DNA of 64,000 nt from Antennarius striatus (GCF_040054535.1 NC_090792.1:1445001-1509000); one strand, 5' to 3'; numbered from the stretch's first letter, positions 1 to 24,529 are shown. Notes: generated by a model from the letters alone, not told the origin. A program made the numbers and translations.

Positions 1-162
1 CCCCGATGAGCAGCACTGCTGTGTTCACGCAGCTCCAACTCTCATCTCTTCCTCTTGTTGTTTGTTGTTGTGAGATCTCGCAAAACTTTTACAATATCTT
101 GCGTAACTGAAACAAAAAACTTGTGCTTTCGAAAAGATCCATCAACATGTGGATGCGGCCTG

Positions 163-406
163 AGTCTACCCTCCAGAGTCTGGGTCTACCCTCCAGAGTC
201 TGGATCTACCCTCCAGAGTCTGGGTCTACCCTCCAGAGTCTGGGTCTACCCTCCAGAGTCTGGATCTACCCTCCAGAGTCTGGGTCTACCCTCCAGAGTC
301 TGGATCTACCCTCCAGAGTCTGGGTCTACCCTCCAGAGTCTGGGTCTACCCTCCAGAGTCTGGATCTACCCTCCAGAGTCTGGGTCTACCCTCCAGAGTC
401 TGGGTC
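163..406. repeat. 20-bp minisatellite, about 12 units
   Basis: Unit CTACCCTCCAGAGTCTGGGT, with G/A variation near the end (GGGT or GGAT). The last unit runs directly into the dispersed repeat beginning AGTCTGGGTCCTGCCTGG, so the array seems to have grown from the edge of that repeat. Reads as a Pro/Ser-rich ORF in two frames, which is an artefact. Confidence 0.95.
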
Positions 407-893
407 CTGCCTGGAGTTTCTTCCTCAACGAGGGAATTCTTTCCTCGCCGCTGTCGCTGATACCAGCTCTAGAGGGTGTCACGGTTCGGTGTTGCTGCTC
501 TGCCGTGTTGGGGTGTGGCAGGAGGAGAGGCCAAACTTTTGGGCGGAGTCTCGTCTCCACACCTGTTCCTCATCTCAACACCTGGACTGGATCAGGTTGA
601 TTAGCCTGAGGCTTTTTAGGCCTGACTCGCTTTCGGTTCTCTGCCAGATTGTTTCTGTACCCGTGCCTACACGTCTAGTTTGTTGGACTTTGAGAGTTTT
701 CTTGTGTTTCTTTGCTTTTTGTATTAAAATATGAATGAAAGCCTCTCCTTGAGTGTTCTGTATCTGGGTCCTAACCCTATCTATGACAGAGGGTCCTGTT
801 GGGTTTCTCTATCTGTTAAAGCACTTTACAATGTCTGCTGATGTGATTAAGCGCTATATAAATAAAGGTTGATTGATTGATTGATCGATTGAT
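391..893 (+). repeat. Dispersed SINE/LINE-tail repeat split by a solo LTR
   Basis: Sequence 391-476 plus 789-893 aligns with the uninterrupted copy at 44502-44668: both have TTCTTCCTCAA.GAGGGA, CGCCGCTGTCGC, GGGTTCTGTTGGG-like text and a TATAAATAAA tail with a GATT or GATG array. The 312-bp block between them is a separate insertion. Confidence 0.75.
477..788 (+). mobile_element. Solo LTR with 5-bp target duplication
   Basis: Starts TGTCACGG and ends CTATGACA (TG...CA, 5-bp inverted tips TGTCA/TGACA). GAGGG flanks it on both sides (472-476 and 789-793), as expected for a 5-bp integrase duplication. No internal coding region remains. It shares GATTAGCCTGAGGCTTTTTA and CTGTGCCAGATT-like segments with 51434-52068. 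Confidence 0.75.
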
Positions 894-2069
894 GTCCTGG
901 TACTTTTTTCTGGTAAGTCTTAGGGAATAGTATTTTGTATTTAGAGTAGTGAGGGCATTTAAATGACCTGAAATGGTGATTACTGAGTGAAATTTAATAA
1001 ATAATTACTTAGAAACAATTTAACTTACAAACAACTCCATGGAACTAATTGTGTTTGAATGTTTATCAAAACATAATCTCTGGCTGTGATAGTCTAAGGA
1101 TATCATTTCTTATTTAGGGTGGGCAGCATGATGGTGCAGGGGGTATCCCTGTTGTGGGTGGTTGTCTGTTGATGAAGAGAATTTGGATAACGTTAAAGAA
1201 AAATATGTCGTCTTGATCGACGTGTGTCATGGAGGGTTTCCTTGGCGTTTCTGACACCATAAATTGGTCTTTTCATAATTGTGTGATAAAGGACAAAGCT
1301 TACTGTGCTGACTGAGAGACTTGAGCTGTTGTCCAGATCTGCTGCTGCTGTTGATTTTTTGGGATTCTGGACTTTCCTGACAGCCTCACACCATCATCAC
1401 AGCGATAATTTATGAGGTGGGAACGTGCATCAGTGATTCTGGCAACCAGAAGCTAAGCCAGAGTCAGCATACTGCGTTCTGCTCGCTCCTTCTCTTGGCC
1501 ACAGATTCAGTTCTGTCTTCTGTCCTTGTTCTAATTTTTTCTCCTGGTTCGTCTGTCAACATTTGATTTCGCAGTTTAGTTTTCTTCTACTTGACCTTTG
1601 TTTTTATCTGGTCTTGAAATAAACTCGAACTGTCCGTTTGTGATGCACATTGCATTGGATCAAGCACTTTGGTGTGTATGAGCAACAAACACACTAAACA
1701 AGTCAAATAAATCAAAATTTTAAATATAGTATTTCATATTTTAGGGCGTTCCTCTTTTCCCTTATAGCTAGAACGTTCTGTGTATCATCACCAAGTATGA
1801 ATGAATGAGTGAATGAATGATTGAAGCACTGTCTAATGCTTTGAGTTTCCACAAAAAAATCACAATATGATGTAATCCAATATGATTATTATGTTAAATG
1901 ATTAAAGAATGCTCTTTCTGACCTGAGGTGTCAAGAAAAAGATCCTGTTTTGTGTGATCCAGTAAACTGTACATGGGTGCCATATTTTTTAGTCGTATCA
2001 GGTGTGATGACACTTTGGTAACATTGATGTCAGTGACGGTGTGATGTTCTTGTTCTGTTTGCTTCACAG
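894..2069. other. No recognisable gene
   Basis: Unique-looking AT-rich sequence. I see no coding exon, RNA gene or clear repeat here. Confidence 0.5.
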
Positions 2070-2165
2070 GATGAAGTTCTGATGGAGACTGCGACCAGGT
2101 TTCACTCAGAGATTAACCAGTGCTGCCTCGCCAATGCTCGCCGCTCTCCTCAGACTTCAGCCTGA
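2070..2165 (+). other. Possible terminal coding exon of an unrecognised gene
   Basis: A polypyrimidine/CAG acceptor (tgcttcacag) is followed by 31 open codons starting DEVLMETATRFHSEINQCC, then LANARRSPQTSA and TGA. A (CA)n tract follows 10 bp later. Codon use looks protein-like, but I do not recognise the family and see no upstream exon in the first 2 kb. It could be chance. Confidence 0.25.
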
Positions 2166-2175
2166 AGGAACACTT

Positions 2176-2208
<33 letters not shown>
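2176..2208. repeat. (CA)n microsatellite
   Basis: About 16 CA units followed by GAGAGAGA, just past the doubtful exon at 2070-2165. Confidence 0.95.
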
Positions 2209-2210
<2 letters not shown>

Positions 2211-2695
2211 AGAGAGAACAGAGGTGGAAAACGGCTAACCTTGTACCAATTACCTTAAAAACTACTCACGGATTCCATCACACACACACCAGGTCCCAGC
2301 ATCCCAGCCCAAACAGCCAAACAGCTGACAAGCAGATACATGGGAATAATAATTGTATCGCAAATAATGATAACCATAAAACTCCAAATCTGGGTAATAA
2401 AGGCGGAGTAGAGCTCCCTAATGAAACACCGTCCTCCCCGCTGCTTCCTGTCTAATGTTCCCGCTGAGCCACTCACCACTTTCCATAAAGCAATTTTGTA
2501 AGCCCACTTCAGATGTGAATCACCTAGAAATGAAGAGAACTGCCTCACCCCCACCCCGCAAAGTCACCCACCATCAACCCCTCCCTTCTAAACCATTCGC
2601 ACCACAGCTTTATGCGTGTGTTGGAAATCCCTGTTTGCTTGCGTTCCATCATCGCTTCGTGTTCACAGCGATGCATTGTCAGACGCACAGTCTAG

Positions 2696-2697
<2 letters not shown>

Positions 2698-2786
<89 letters not shown>
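2698..2786. repeat. (TG)n microsatellite, about 44 units
   Basis: Pure TG run. The surrounding 2210-3390 holds no gene I can support. Confidence 0.97.
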
Positions 2787-2789
<3 letters not shown>

Positions 2790-3419
2790 ATAGCATCTCT
2801 GACATTGGTAGAAGCCATAGACTCCACCAGGTTCCATCTCCATTTGTTGCCCATGAGTAGGAGCAGCGGACTTTAAATAGCAATCCGAGCGGAACAAGGG
2901 TCCCGATGCGTTCAGTCGTAGTAAAACACGGGTGAAGAAGAGTCTGTCAGGACGTCTGCACCACCATCCATCACCGCAGGAGGCCGCGCCACGATGTGTG
3001 CTTGTGTTGGGTTCACACACTAGATGGAGTCTCTTTGTGAATACAAGTCCTTCAGTTTGACGCAAATGGCAATGTTTGTGTTGCATTTGTGTACCTAACA
3101 TTTCAATGCAGGTAAATTGTCTCATCTGAGGTGTTTGTCTTTTTCATTATGTGATGTAATTGTATGCATCAAAACACAACATTAAAGTACATGTCTGATA
3201 TCCATCAGTTAAATTCAATAAACCGGCAGCTTTTGTCTCACCACTGTCATGTCTTTGTCATTGGGGATTGTTGGGGCTCTAGAATAAAGAAGACCCACAT
3301 TTTTTGCAAAGTGCATTGCGTTAACTGTTAAATTATGAGTTGGTAATTACATTGCACAGATAAAACTGACTTGACTTAAGCTCATGACTTATTGGCTCAC
3401 AACTTAAGCTAAATTACTT

Positions 3420-3560
3420 AATTTAGCACTCAGATTCAATACCTGGCATGGGCAGCCCTACGGGGCCACAAGCCAGGGCCACAGTAGGCCGGTCCCGAGC
3501 CTGGATGAATCCAGAGGGTTGTGGATGGAAGGGCATCCAGCATAAAAAGCCTCGTTGGAG
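3420..3560 (+). repeat. Dispersed repeat fragment, LINE 3' region type
   Basis: GGCAGCCCTACGGGGCCACA, GGTTGTGGATGGAAGGGCATCCAGC and AAAAAGCC are shared with 15394-15477 (GCAGCCCTACGAGGC, GGAAGGGCATCCAGTGCAAAAA). It resembles the 3' region of fish RTE-like LINEs. The stretch 3560-4230 holds nothing else I recognise. Confidence 0.55.
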
Positions 3561-4236
3561 GGAGGAGGCTGGAGAGCCAAGAAACAACACAGATGTTTCA
3601 AAATAACTGTTGAAGAATTGTGAGAATGTGTACAGCACAGTACATTGTATTATTATTTGTATATTTAAGAGGTGCTATGTGGAACCGATAATGAGCACTA
3701 ACCTGACCAATACCAATGATCAACACAGCAGCATAAGACAACTCAAAACCACATAACTCAGAAAGTTGATCAGACTAAACTATCCTCTAACTGTAAAATG
3801 GCGCCAATCCCATGTGACTTGCTGTTGTCTGAGTACGCTGTCACCACGCCAATCCTACGCAACATCTTCAAGTTTGTCCGAGGATTTTGGTAGAACTTTC
3901 AAAGCGTCGAAATCCAACTCAAGGAAGACCACTTTCTTGCTTGACTTCCTGTCCAGGGCATCGTCTGTTGACAGCTGAAGTCCAGTTTACACTGAAACAG
4001 GCACACGACAGGTAGTGTGAACGGTCTGATCTTGTTGAGACGTTTTCTGATGCTATTGTTGTGAACGTTGTTGTGGACGGACTATGTGAAGCCAAAAAAA
4101 GAGACAACTCTGCAAAGAAGCAGTTTCCAAACGGAAATGAAACACCTACACTGGTAATTTGGTCTGGGAAGACCATTTAAATACAAATCAAAAAGCTCTA
4201 AAGATTAACGGTGATGTTTTGTCACTGTCTGTGTTT

Positions 4237-4566
4237 GATAGATAGATAGATAGATAGATAGATACTTTATTAATCCCGGAGGAAATTGCATATATCCACT
4301 GCTCAGGCATTACATAACAAATAATACTGGATAAACACCAGGAGAAAAGGAAACACTGACATCACAGGACATACCACAAGACATACATTACACTAACAGA
4401 CAGACACATGCAGCACTAACAGGACTTATATACTAAACTATAACTAAAATATAAACAGTATAAAATTTAAAAATATTACAGTATTAAAATATAAACAGTA
4501 TAAAATAAAATCTAAACAGTATAAAATTGAATTAAAATATAAAACAGTATAAAAAATAAATAAATA

Positions 4567-4615
<49 letters not shown>

Positions 4616-6195
4616 ACAGTATAAAATTAAATTTAAATTAAATTAAATTAAATCCATTTTCAACCCCGTGCTGACCTCGCCACCTCCCCCCCGCTCCTCC
4701 TGAGAGAGTCATTGTACCCCCTGATGGCACGGGGCACGAAGGAGGACCTCAGCCTCTCTGTGGAGGCGCTGTGTGACAGCAGTCTGCCGCTGAAGGTGCT
4801 TCTCTGCTGGGAGAAGGTGGTGTGTAGGGGGGGGCTGGTGTTGTTCATGATGGCCTTAATTTTAGACATGGTCCTGCTCTCCAGAAGCGTATCCACAGAG
4901 TCCACGCTCAGCCCGACCACTGAGCCCGCTCTGCGGATGAGTCTGTTCAGACGGTCCATATCTCTTTTCCTGCCCCCCCCCACCCCAACACACAATGGCG
5001 TATGACAGCACACTGGAGACTACGGACTGATAGAACATGAAAAGGAGCTTAGGACAGATGTTGAAGGAGGCCAGCCTCCTTAGGAAGTACATCCTGCTCT
5101 GCCCCTTCTTGTACACACAGTTGGAGTTGAGTGACCAGTCCAGTCTGCTGTCTAGCTGCAGTCCCAGGTACTTATAGTTTCCTACCACCTCCACCTCACT
5201 GCCTTTGATGATCACTGGCTGTGGAGAGGGAGGTGCCCGCCGGAAATCCAGAACCATCTCCTTTGTCTTGGAGACGTTGAGCTGGAGCTGGTTCTGTTGG
5301 CACCACTCCACGAAGTCAGCCACCAATGCCCTGTACCCCCCCCCATCACCCTCCCGGATACATGCCACTATCGCGGTGTCATCGGAGTACTTCTGTATGT
5401 GGCATGTATCCGAGTTGTGCTTGAAGTCTGATGTGTAGAGGGTGAAGAGAATGGGGGAGAGAACGGTCCCCTGTGGCGCCCCCGTGCTGCTGGTCACCAT
5501 AGAAGACAAACAGTCCCCCATACGGACGTACTGGGGTCTGTCCGTTAGGTAGTCCGTAATCCAGCTCACGAGGTAGGGGTCCACAGCCATGGAGGTCAGT
5601 TTATCCTGCAGGAGCCGGGGCTGGATGGTGTTGAAGGCACTCGAAAAGTCGAAGAAGAGCACTCTGACGGCACAGCCCCCGGTGTCCAGGTAGGAGAGTG
5701 TGCGGTGGAGGAGGTACATGACAGCATCGTCAACCCCAACCTTGGCCTGATAGGCAAACTGGAGAGGGTCCATAGCACCCTGCACCTGTGGACGCATGAG
5801 CTCCAGGACCAGTCGCTCTAGGGTCTTCATTATGTGGGACGTAAGAGCGACCGGTCGGTGGTCGTTGAGCTCAGTAGGGCGTCCTTTCTTGGGTACAGGG
5901 ACGATGCAGGAGGTCTTCCACAGTGACGGGACCCTCCCCAGCCGCAGACTGAGGTTGAACAATTGTTGCAGGGGGTCCCCTAGTTCCGAAGCACAGGCTC
6001 AGAGGAGTCTTGGGGAGACCTTATCTGGTCCAGCCGCCTTGTAGGGACGGAGCCTCCTCAGCGTTGTCATCACCAGGTCTGCAGTGATGACGGTCTCGGT
6101 CATGGTGGGAGCAGGAGGTTGTGGCGAGGTTGGAAGTCCAGTGGTTGAGGTGGGGCCATTGAGCTTCGCAGTTCTTGGAGTGGGCTCGGGAGAGA
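4237..6195 (-). mobile_element. L2/Rex-like LINE, degraded reverse transcriptase
   Basis: Minus-strand RT: PVPKKGRPTELNDHRPVALTS, FAYQAKVGVDDAV, FDFSSAFNTIQP, GAPQGTVLSPILF, a YSDD box (FADD in relatives), then EVVGNYKYLGLQLDSRLDW and KKGQSRMYFLRRL. A frameshift in the run of G/C at about 4972-4990 separates the last part (RDMDRLNRLIRRAGSVVG to VPRAIRGYNDSL, ending near 4660). An in-frame TGA at about 5998 breaks the 5' part. The 3' end is a (GATA)n tail after TTTATTAATCCCGGAGG on the plus strand. No first ORF or endonuclease is seen, so the copy is truncated. Confidence 0.88.
4573..4611. repeat. (TA)n microsatellite inside LINE 3' region
   Basis: About 19 TA units within an AT-rich stretch (4430-4650) of repeated TATAAAC/AGTATAAAA words. 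Confidence 0.9.
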
Positions 6196-6196
6196 T

Positions 6197-6246
6197 TAGT
6201 ATTGTATTAGTATTAGTATTAGTATTGTCCGTTTTATTAGTATTGT
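6197..6246. repeat. (TTAGTA)n short array
   Basis: Hexamer array with two GTCCG interruptions (TTATTAGTATTGTCCG repeated), at the 5' boundary of the LINE. Confidence 0.85.
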
Positions 6247-6289
6247 CCGTTTGTGTGTCCGTTCGTTCGTCTGCTCCTTAGTCCACCAA

Positions 6290-6450
6290 ATATCTTCACA
6301 ACTGTTCAGATAGAAAGATGAAACAACAAGCACATGACTCAGGCAGCAAAGGGGATGAAGATGAGATGATGACCTTGACCTTGAGAAAACTAGGTCAAGG
6401 TCAGATTAAAAGTTTGTACGCTCAGGAACCAGATAAGATAGAAAGACGAG
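6290..6450. repeat. Dispersed repeat with TGACCTTGA/TCAAGGTCA palindrome, copy 1
   Basis: Contains TGACCTTGAGAAAACTAGGT followed by CAAGGTCA, an inverted pair around 6371-6405. The same block occurs at 8860-8990 and 8990-9120, each followed by AGATAGAAAGACGA or a close variant. Probably a non-autonomous transposon end; the family is not recognised. Confidence 0.7.
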
Positions 6451-6472
6451 GGGAAAAGCCAGTATGAGTAAC

Positions 6473-6573
6473 ACCATAGATCAAAGCTAGTGCTTTGATC
6501 TACCTATGCACTAGCTTTGATCTATGGTCAAAGGTAGTGATTAGCTTTGACCTACCCTGAAAGGTCAAAGCTA
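6473..6573. repeat. Two consecutive perfect inverted repeats (hairpins)
   Basis: First hairpin: ACCATAGATCAAAGCTAGTG plus C at 6473-6493 pairs perfectly with 6508-6528 (21-bp stem, 14-nt loop). Second: TAGCTTTGACCT at 6542-6553 pairs with AGGTCAAAGCTA at 6562-6573 (12-bp stem, 8-nt loop). Both stems share AGCTTTGA-type words, so they arose from one unit. Confidence 0.9.
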
Positions 6574-6599
6574 TGCACTAGTCAGGTACTACTTTGTGG

Positions 6600-7376
6600 A
6601 TACCCTGAGCTACCCTGGAAGTCTCTGACTACCTTGATTCCTGTTCTTGTTGTTAACAATGGTAGTCTCTCCAGACATCAGCGGTGGATCCTGGTGCCGC
6701 TGGCTGCTTTGTTCCTGTGGAGGCGGTCCGGTCCACGGCGTGAGTCAGGACGACTCAGGAAAAACCCTGCAGTCGCTTTGACTCCCTGGTTTCCTGACAG
6801 TCCGGTGTTTCCCTTCAGGCTGCATGGAGAGTCGTCACTCATTAGCTTTGTCTTACTCTGTGCTGACACGTACCATTAGTACCATTAATGGAAGTATGAT
6901 TAAATAAACAGTGGCAGTAATGTTATAACAATAATGATGTGTATAACACTAAATCAATAGAAAACACCTCCTGGTAACATTTATAACTAACCACACAATA
7001 GGATCAAATGAAAATCTGAATATGAAAAAAACAAATTTCTTCTATAAAATGTAAAATGACGTCATCCTTGAGATGATGCACGGAGCCACAAATTGTTCAA
7101 ATTACATGACATGATTTTGTAAGTATAATCTGCCTAAAAAGACGGACTAGGTTGCTGAAGTGTGCATATATTATAGCATTACCTCTTCACAGATGGAAGG
7201 AACAGGTCAGTGCAGGTTGTAATCATTCATTAAGACCTGACATCATGGCTGAGCAATTAGGCAGAACAGTTGTGTACTTTACTGAGAGTTGTGTACTTTA
7301 CTGATGAACAATGGGTGAAGAAAGCCTCCCTGAACTCCCACATCCATCACCCAGAAACATTACAGACTACTCCAAA
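6600..7376. other. No recognisable gene
   Basis: Mixed sequence without coding signatures or an obvious repeat family. Confidence 0.45.

Positions 7377-7471
<95 letters not shown>
7377..7471. repeat. (CA)n microsatellite, about 47 units
   Basis: Pure CA run. The following 7480-8150 has no supported gene. Confidence 0.97.
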
Positions 7472-7473
<2 letters not shown>

Positions 7474-8150
7474 CCTGCTGTTGCTGGGCCGTTGGAGGTG
7501 TTTCCATCAGTTTGATGAGTTTCTGGCCGATGCGCTCAGCCTCCCTGCTGAATGCGTGGCTGGCTCTCCTGGTCTTCCTCCTCCTCTTCATCTTTCCTCC
7601 TTGTCAACACAATCCCTACATCCATCCGTCCTGAAGTGGGGGCCCGGCAGGGGCCACTTCGCCCCTTGTAGCCTCCTCCGGGGGGGTTCTCTGCCGTTCG
7701 TCTGGTCCCCTTCCCAGTGCACACACACGTTCATCTGTGGTTACACGTGGGGAACTCACATCCCGTCACTCTGCAGAAGTTAAAATTATAGTGAAACATA
7801 ACGCTAAACTTTATCATGTCTATTTATGAACATATTCAGTTAAAACTAACCAATTTCTGTAACTTAAACTTCTCTGGAACCTAAAAGTTTTCAAGAGGTT
7901 AATAATAATGTGGACTGCAAACAAGTACTGTACTCTTACATCCATTTAGACAATATGACCATTGGATATATCACACAGAAATGTTAAACTGTGTGTAAAC
8001 TGTGCCTTTTTAGTCTCAGTGACCACTGAGTTTACTTTGCAGCACAAACCTGTAATCCCCTTTATGAGTATATTCATATGGAGCTCACCATGGATGGAAC
8101 CACCTACTCATGAGGACCTGATGTGAACACAGGTGTTTATTACAGCAGGA

Positions 8151-8234
8151 GATTAGAATTAGAATTAGAATTAGAATTAGAATTAGAATTAGAATTAGAA
8201 TTAGAATTAGAATTAGAATTAGAATTAGAATTAG
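8151..8234. repeat. (TTAGAA)n microsatellite, about 14 units
   Basis: Perfect hexamer array; minus-strand reading gives an Ile/Leu repeat ORF that is an artefact. Confidence 0.97.
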
Positions 8235-8859
8235 GTGGTGAAGCTCCAACTTCACCCCTGGATGTGTTTGACTGATACACAAACGTACCTGTTTTGTTTT
8301 TGTTTGTTTGTTTGTGGATTTTGTGCCACGGTTCGGTGTGGCGGTGTCCTGTACCACAAAGCTGGATTAACCTAGCCGGGCTTCCTCTAGTTCACTCACT
8401 CACTAATTCAATCCAGGCTTGTCCACTCTAGATCTGTGCGCGCTCACATAAAAAGGGCGGAGTTTGCTGCATGCGACCAATCGCAAACATGAAATACTGG
8501 ATCTTGTTTAGTCTGTCCTCTTTTAGCTTGATTCTGTTCCACAAAGCAGGTTCAACATGATTACTGTGTAAACATCTTCTGTATAATTATAATTATATAT
8601 ATTATAATATAATTTTTATAATATGTAATATAGATAAATCAGAATAATTTAGTTGTTTTAGAACTTCCATCCTTCGCGTTTAGGGGTGGTGATTATCTTT
8701 CTATTCTCATCAGAATAACGAGAGAAAGGAGACGTGCTTTAAAGGTCACGGTGGATTTGAACCCTCAGTCACCGTCTTCACTTCATGATTCTCATGTGTA
8801 TTCATTATTTGAGCAACGCCACATAAATTATGGCCAGTAAATTTTACATCCCGCTTTAA

Positions 8860-9120
8860 AGCGGTGATGTATTGACTTGACCTTGAGAAAACTAGGTCAA
8901 GGTCAAATTTCAACTTTTCTACATTTTTTTTGCACGCGTCTCAATAATCGGATGAGATAGAAAGACGACACTGAAAGCGTAATTTTCAGGAAGGCAAGGG
9001 GATGGAAATTAGATCACAACCTTGACCTTGAAAATTTAGGTCAAGGTCAAATTTTCATTTTTATACCTTTTTAGGTACACATCTCTGAAACCTGATGAGA
9101 TATAATCACAAAACAAAAAG
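8860..9120. repeat. Tandem copies 2 and 3 of the TCAAGGTCA palindrome repeat
   Basis: TTGACCTTGAGAAAACTAGG/TCAAGGTCAAATTT at 8876-8910 and ACCTTGACCTTGAAAATTTA/GGTCAAGGTCAAATTT at 9020-9055, about 145 bp apart, each with a following GATGAGATA word. They are homologous to 6290-6450. Confidence 0.75.
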
Positions 9121-9897
9121 CCACATTTTAGTTAGACTCATTCGAGGCTGTTGTTGGACTAATCTTTGCTGTTTTGATGAGACAGGGTGTAGATTTTGAT
9201 GAAAAGTTACAGGATCATTAAAGTTTAGTAAATTCATCCTGAGATAGCTTTGTGTTGAGGATCGGACCACCAGACATCTCCAGGACACTGTGGATATTCT
9301 ACCAGATGGACTTAGCCTTACATGTCAGTGTTCTCCTGCAGATACATGACTGGGAAGAGAGTCTGTAATGACTGGGATGTCCTCCTCTGATAATAGCCAT
9401 GAGGCTGGTGGTTCTCATTAGTGGAGGAGAGGAAACAGACTGCTCCTCGTCCTCTCTGGAGATGGTCTGCTTGTTGGAATGACACATGTCCATTCATTAC
9501 TGGGGAAATATGGAGTGAAGAGCAGACGGGGGTGGGGGGGTGGGGGCTTCTGCGGGGCTCTTGTGGCAGTGCCAACTTTTATATGCATACAACAGGAGTG
9601 AAGGGAGCAGAGGAGTTAAGGCTGCGTGTCTACTCCCAGTGAAACCAGTTTGGCTCTTTCACAAAGGTTGTTAATCTGCAGATGAATGTGGAGATGTTCA
9701 CAAGTGTCAGTGCACTCAGTGGTCCAGGTCTGGGGGAAGTCACTCAGTAGGACACAATACAGCTGGGTGTCTGACCCTGGTCAACAGCTGAGGGGAAATA
9801 AGGTTTTTATTTGATTGAATAAACTGTTTAAATGGGTTTAATCAAGTTGATGCACATGAGGAGAGGCGGTGCAAAGAACAAAAACACGGATCTATAT

Positions 9898-10242
9898 AGA
9901 AATCCCTCACGCACTGTCGCGTCAACACTCGCGGTTCACATCATCGCAGATTTTTAGCAGGCAGTCACGTGACACCGTACACGCATTCTATTGGCTGACA
10001 GCATCAGGAAGTGCGCTGCGTTCCGTGAGTCTCTGACTTCTGTGAGACACAAAAGTGCTTTAAACAGTCTATCAGAGTGTTTTAAAGGTGATACAGATAG
10101 AAGGTGGTTTAATATCAGTGTGTGTGGGGGGGGGGGTCAGAAACGTTTAAAGTACTGTAAATAATTAGTCGCTTTATTGCGGAATTTCATTTTTGCGGGT
10201 GGTTCCTGGAACGCATTAACCGTGAATAACGAGGGATCACTG
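9898..10242 (+). mobile_element. TA-flanked MITE (Tc1/mariner-Tigger type), copy A
   Basis: Right end ...AACGAGGGATCACTG then TA; left end TA then GAAATCCCTCACGCAC. Interior words TCTATTGGCTGACAGCATCA, AAAAGTGCTTTAAACAG and GGTGGTTTAATATCAG recur in inverted orientation at 14271-14620 and 46620-46965. No transposase. Confidence 0.8.
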
Positions 10243-10249
10243 TACTTGT

Positions 10250-11186
<937 letters not shown>

Positions 11187-11452
11187 CCCTCCATGGATTA
11201 AGGAGTGTTTGGGAACAGTGGATTCAGACCAGATGCTGCCGTTCACTCAGACGTACGTGACTCAGTGCAGCTGACGGCGGCTATGAGCGACGATGGAGAA
11301 CCAGCTTCTGACGCTAACATAGAAGTCATTCTGAGTCCGTTTCTTCTGCGGTCGCTGCAAAGCACAAGTCCAGATACACTCTGGATCAGCGTTACCTCTC
11401 TAACACCAGAGGGGTCACCACACAGAGTCCTCAAAGCTGGACATGGATGAGC

Positions 11453-11998
11453 CACATGTGTCCAACTGGAGGCCCGGGGGTCAAATGTGGCCCGCCACAT
11501 CATTTTATGTGGCCCCTCGAGAGCAAAAAGGTCATAAATAGGTCAAACATGTACTTGGACCAAAAACTACATTTCCCACAATGCATTAATTAAGCCCATT
11601 TTAACTTCATGTCCTAACTTGTGTCTGATGTTATTTTTCTTTATTGATTGATAGTTTGATCCTTGATTGATGGAGTTCTGTGGGTTTAATAACCTGACAA
11701 ATGAAAAGGATTTTTGTTAGAACAGAGAAACAAACAAACATGTTTTTTCTGTCTAACTGTAATGTTTGGAACTAGAATCAGTCAGAAATTCAGTTATTTA
11801 ACATTAAGGAGTAGTTACATTTAGTTACATTACATTTAGTTACATTACATTTAGTTACATTACATTTAGTTACATTACATTTAGTTACATTACATTTAGT
11901 TACATTACATTTAGTTACATTGGTAAGTTACATCTGGCCGTTTGAGGAGAACCATTACGTTCATGTGACCCTCGGGAAAATGAGTTTGACACCCCTGA
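11453..11998 (-). mobile_element. Non-autonomous hAT-like element
   Basis: Right end TGAGTTTGACACCCCTG is the inverted form of the common CAGGGGTGTCAAACTCA terminus. The left end (TGTGTCCAACTGGAGGCCCG) is a decayed version. GTGGCCCGCCACATCA lies inside. The interior carries the 14-bp tandem array at 11814-11925. No transposase. Confidence 0.6.
11814..11925. repeat. 14-bp minisatellite
   Basis: Unit TTAGTTACATTACA repeated about eight times, inside the hAT-like element. Confidence 0.95.
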
Positions 11999-12538
11999 TA
12001 TAGACCTTCACCCCTCAGTAGACAGCAATGTGATAATGTGTGACATTAGCACATGACTGTACTCCTAGCTAAAGACCAAAACCTAAAGAAACCCAAACAT
12101 TAAAATGTATGAAACACTAATAATACCCAGCATTCATTGAGTTATACCATGCTGACAGCTGATATGTTGCCTAAGACTGCCCCCTAGTGGTGCAACGCTG
12201 CAAATCAAACTCCATGAGCATTTGTAGATCACAAAGACTCAAAAACCTTTCTTCACGAGTTTACATTGTGTAAAGTTTTTTTAAGAACTGACCTTTTGAT
12301 CTAGTTCATATTATTTACTGTTTCACAAATGACAGAATTATAACATTTGCACGTTTGCATTTATAAATTTGGTTTGAATGGCCAAACCCGTGAAACCAGT
12401 CCGTTCAAACAGATGATAAATGTGACAAACTGACAATAAGGATAGAAAGAAAATCTTTATGTACTAAATTCAAAAAGAAAGTTTGCAAGAATGATTTAGA
12501 ATTCTCTGCATGCATCACCACATAAACAACGTCAGCTT

Positions 12539-24503
<11,965 letters not shown>

Positions 24504-24529
24504 GTCAGCCTGAGTGATGGTGTTGTCCC

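Noticed and set aside
163-406. CRISPR-like regular spacing
   Set aside because: Units are contiguous 20-bp copies without spacers, in a vertebrate genome.
55-734. Pro/Ser-rich overlapping ORFs
   Set aside because: Produced by the 20-bp minisatellite in different frames; no splice context or homology.
9960-9975. TCACGTGAC in the MITE as a CLEAR site
   Set aside because: It lies inside the repeat family (also at 46885) far from any start site; motif alone is not enough.
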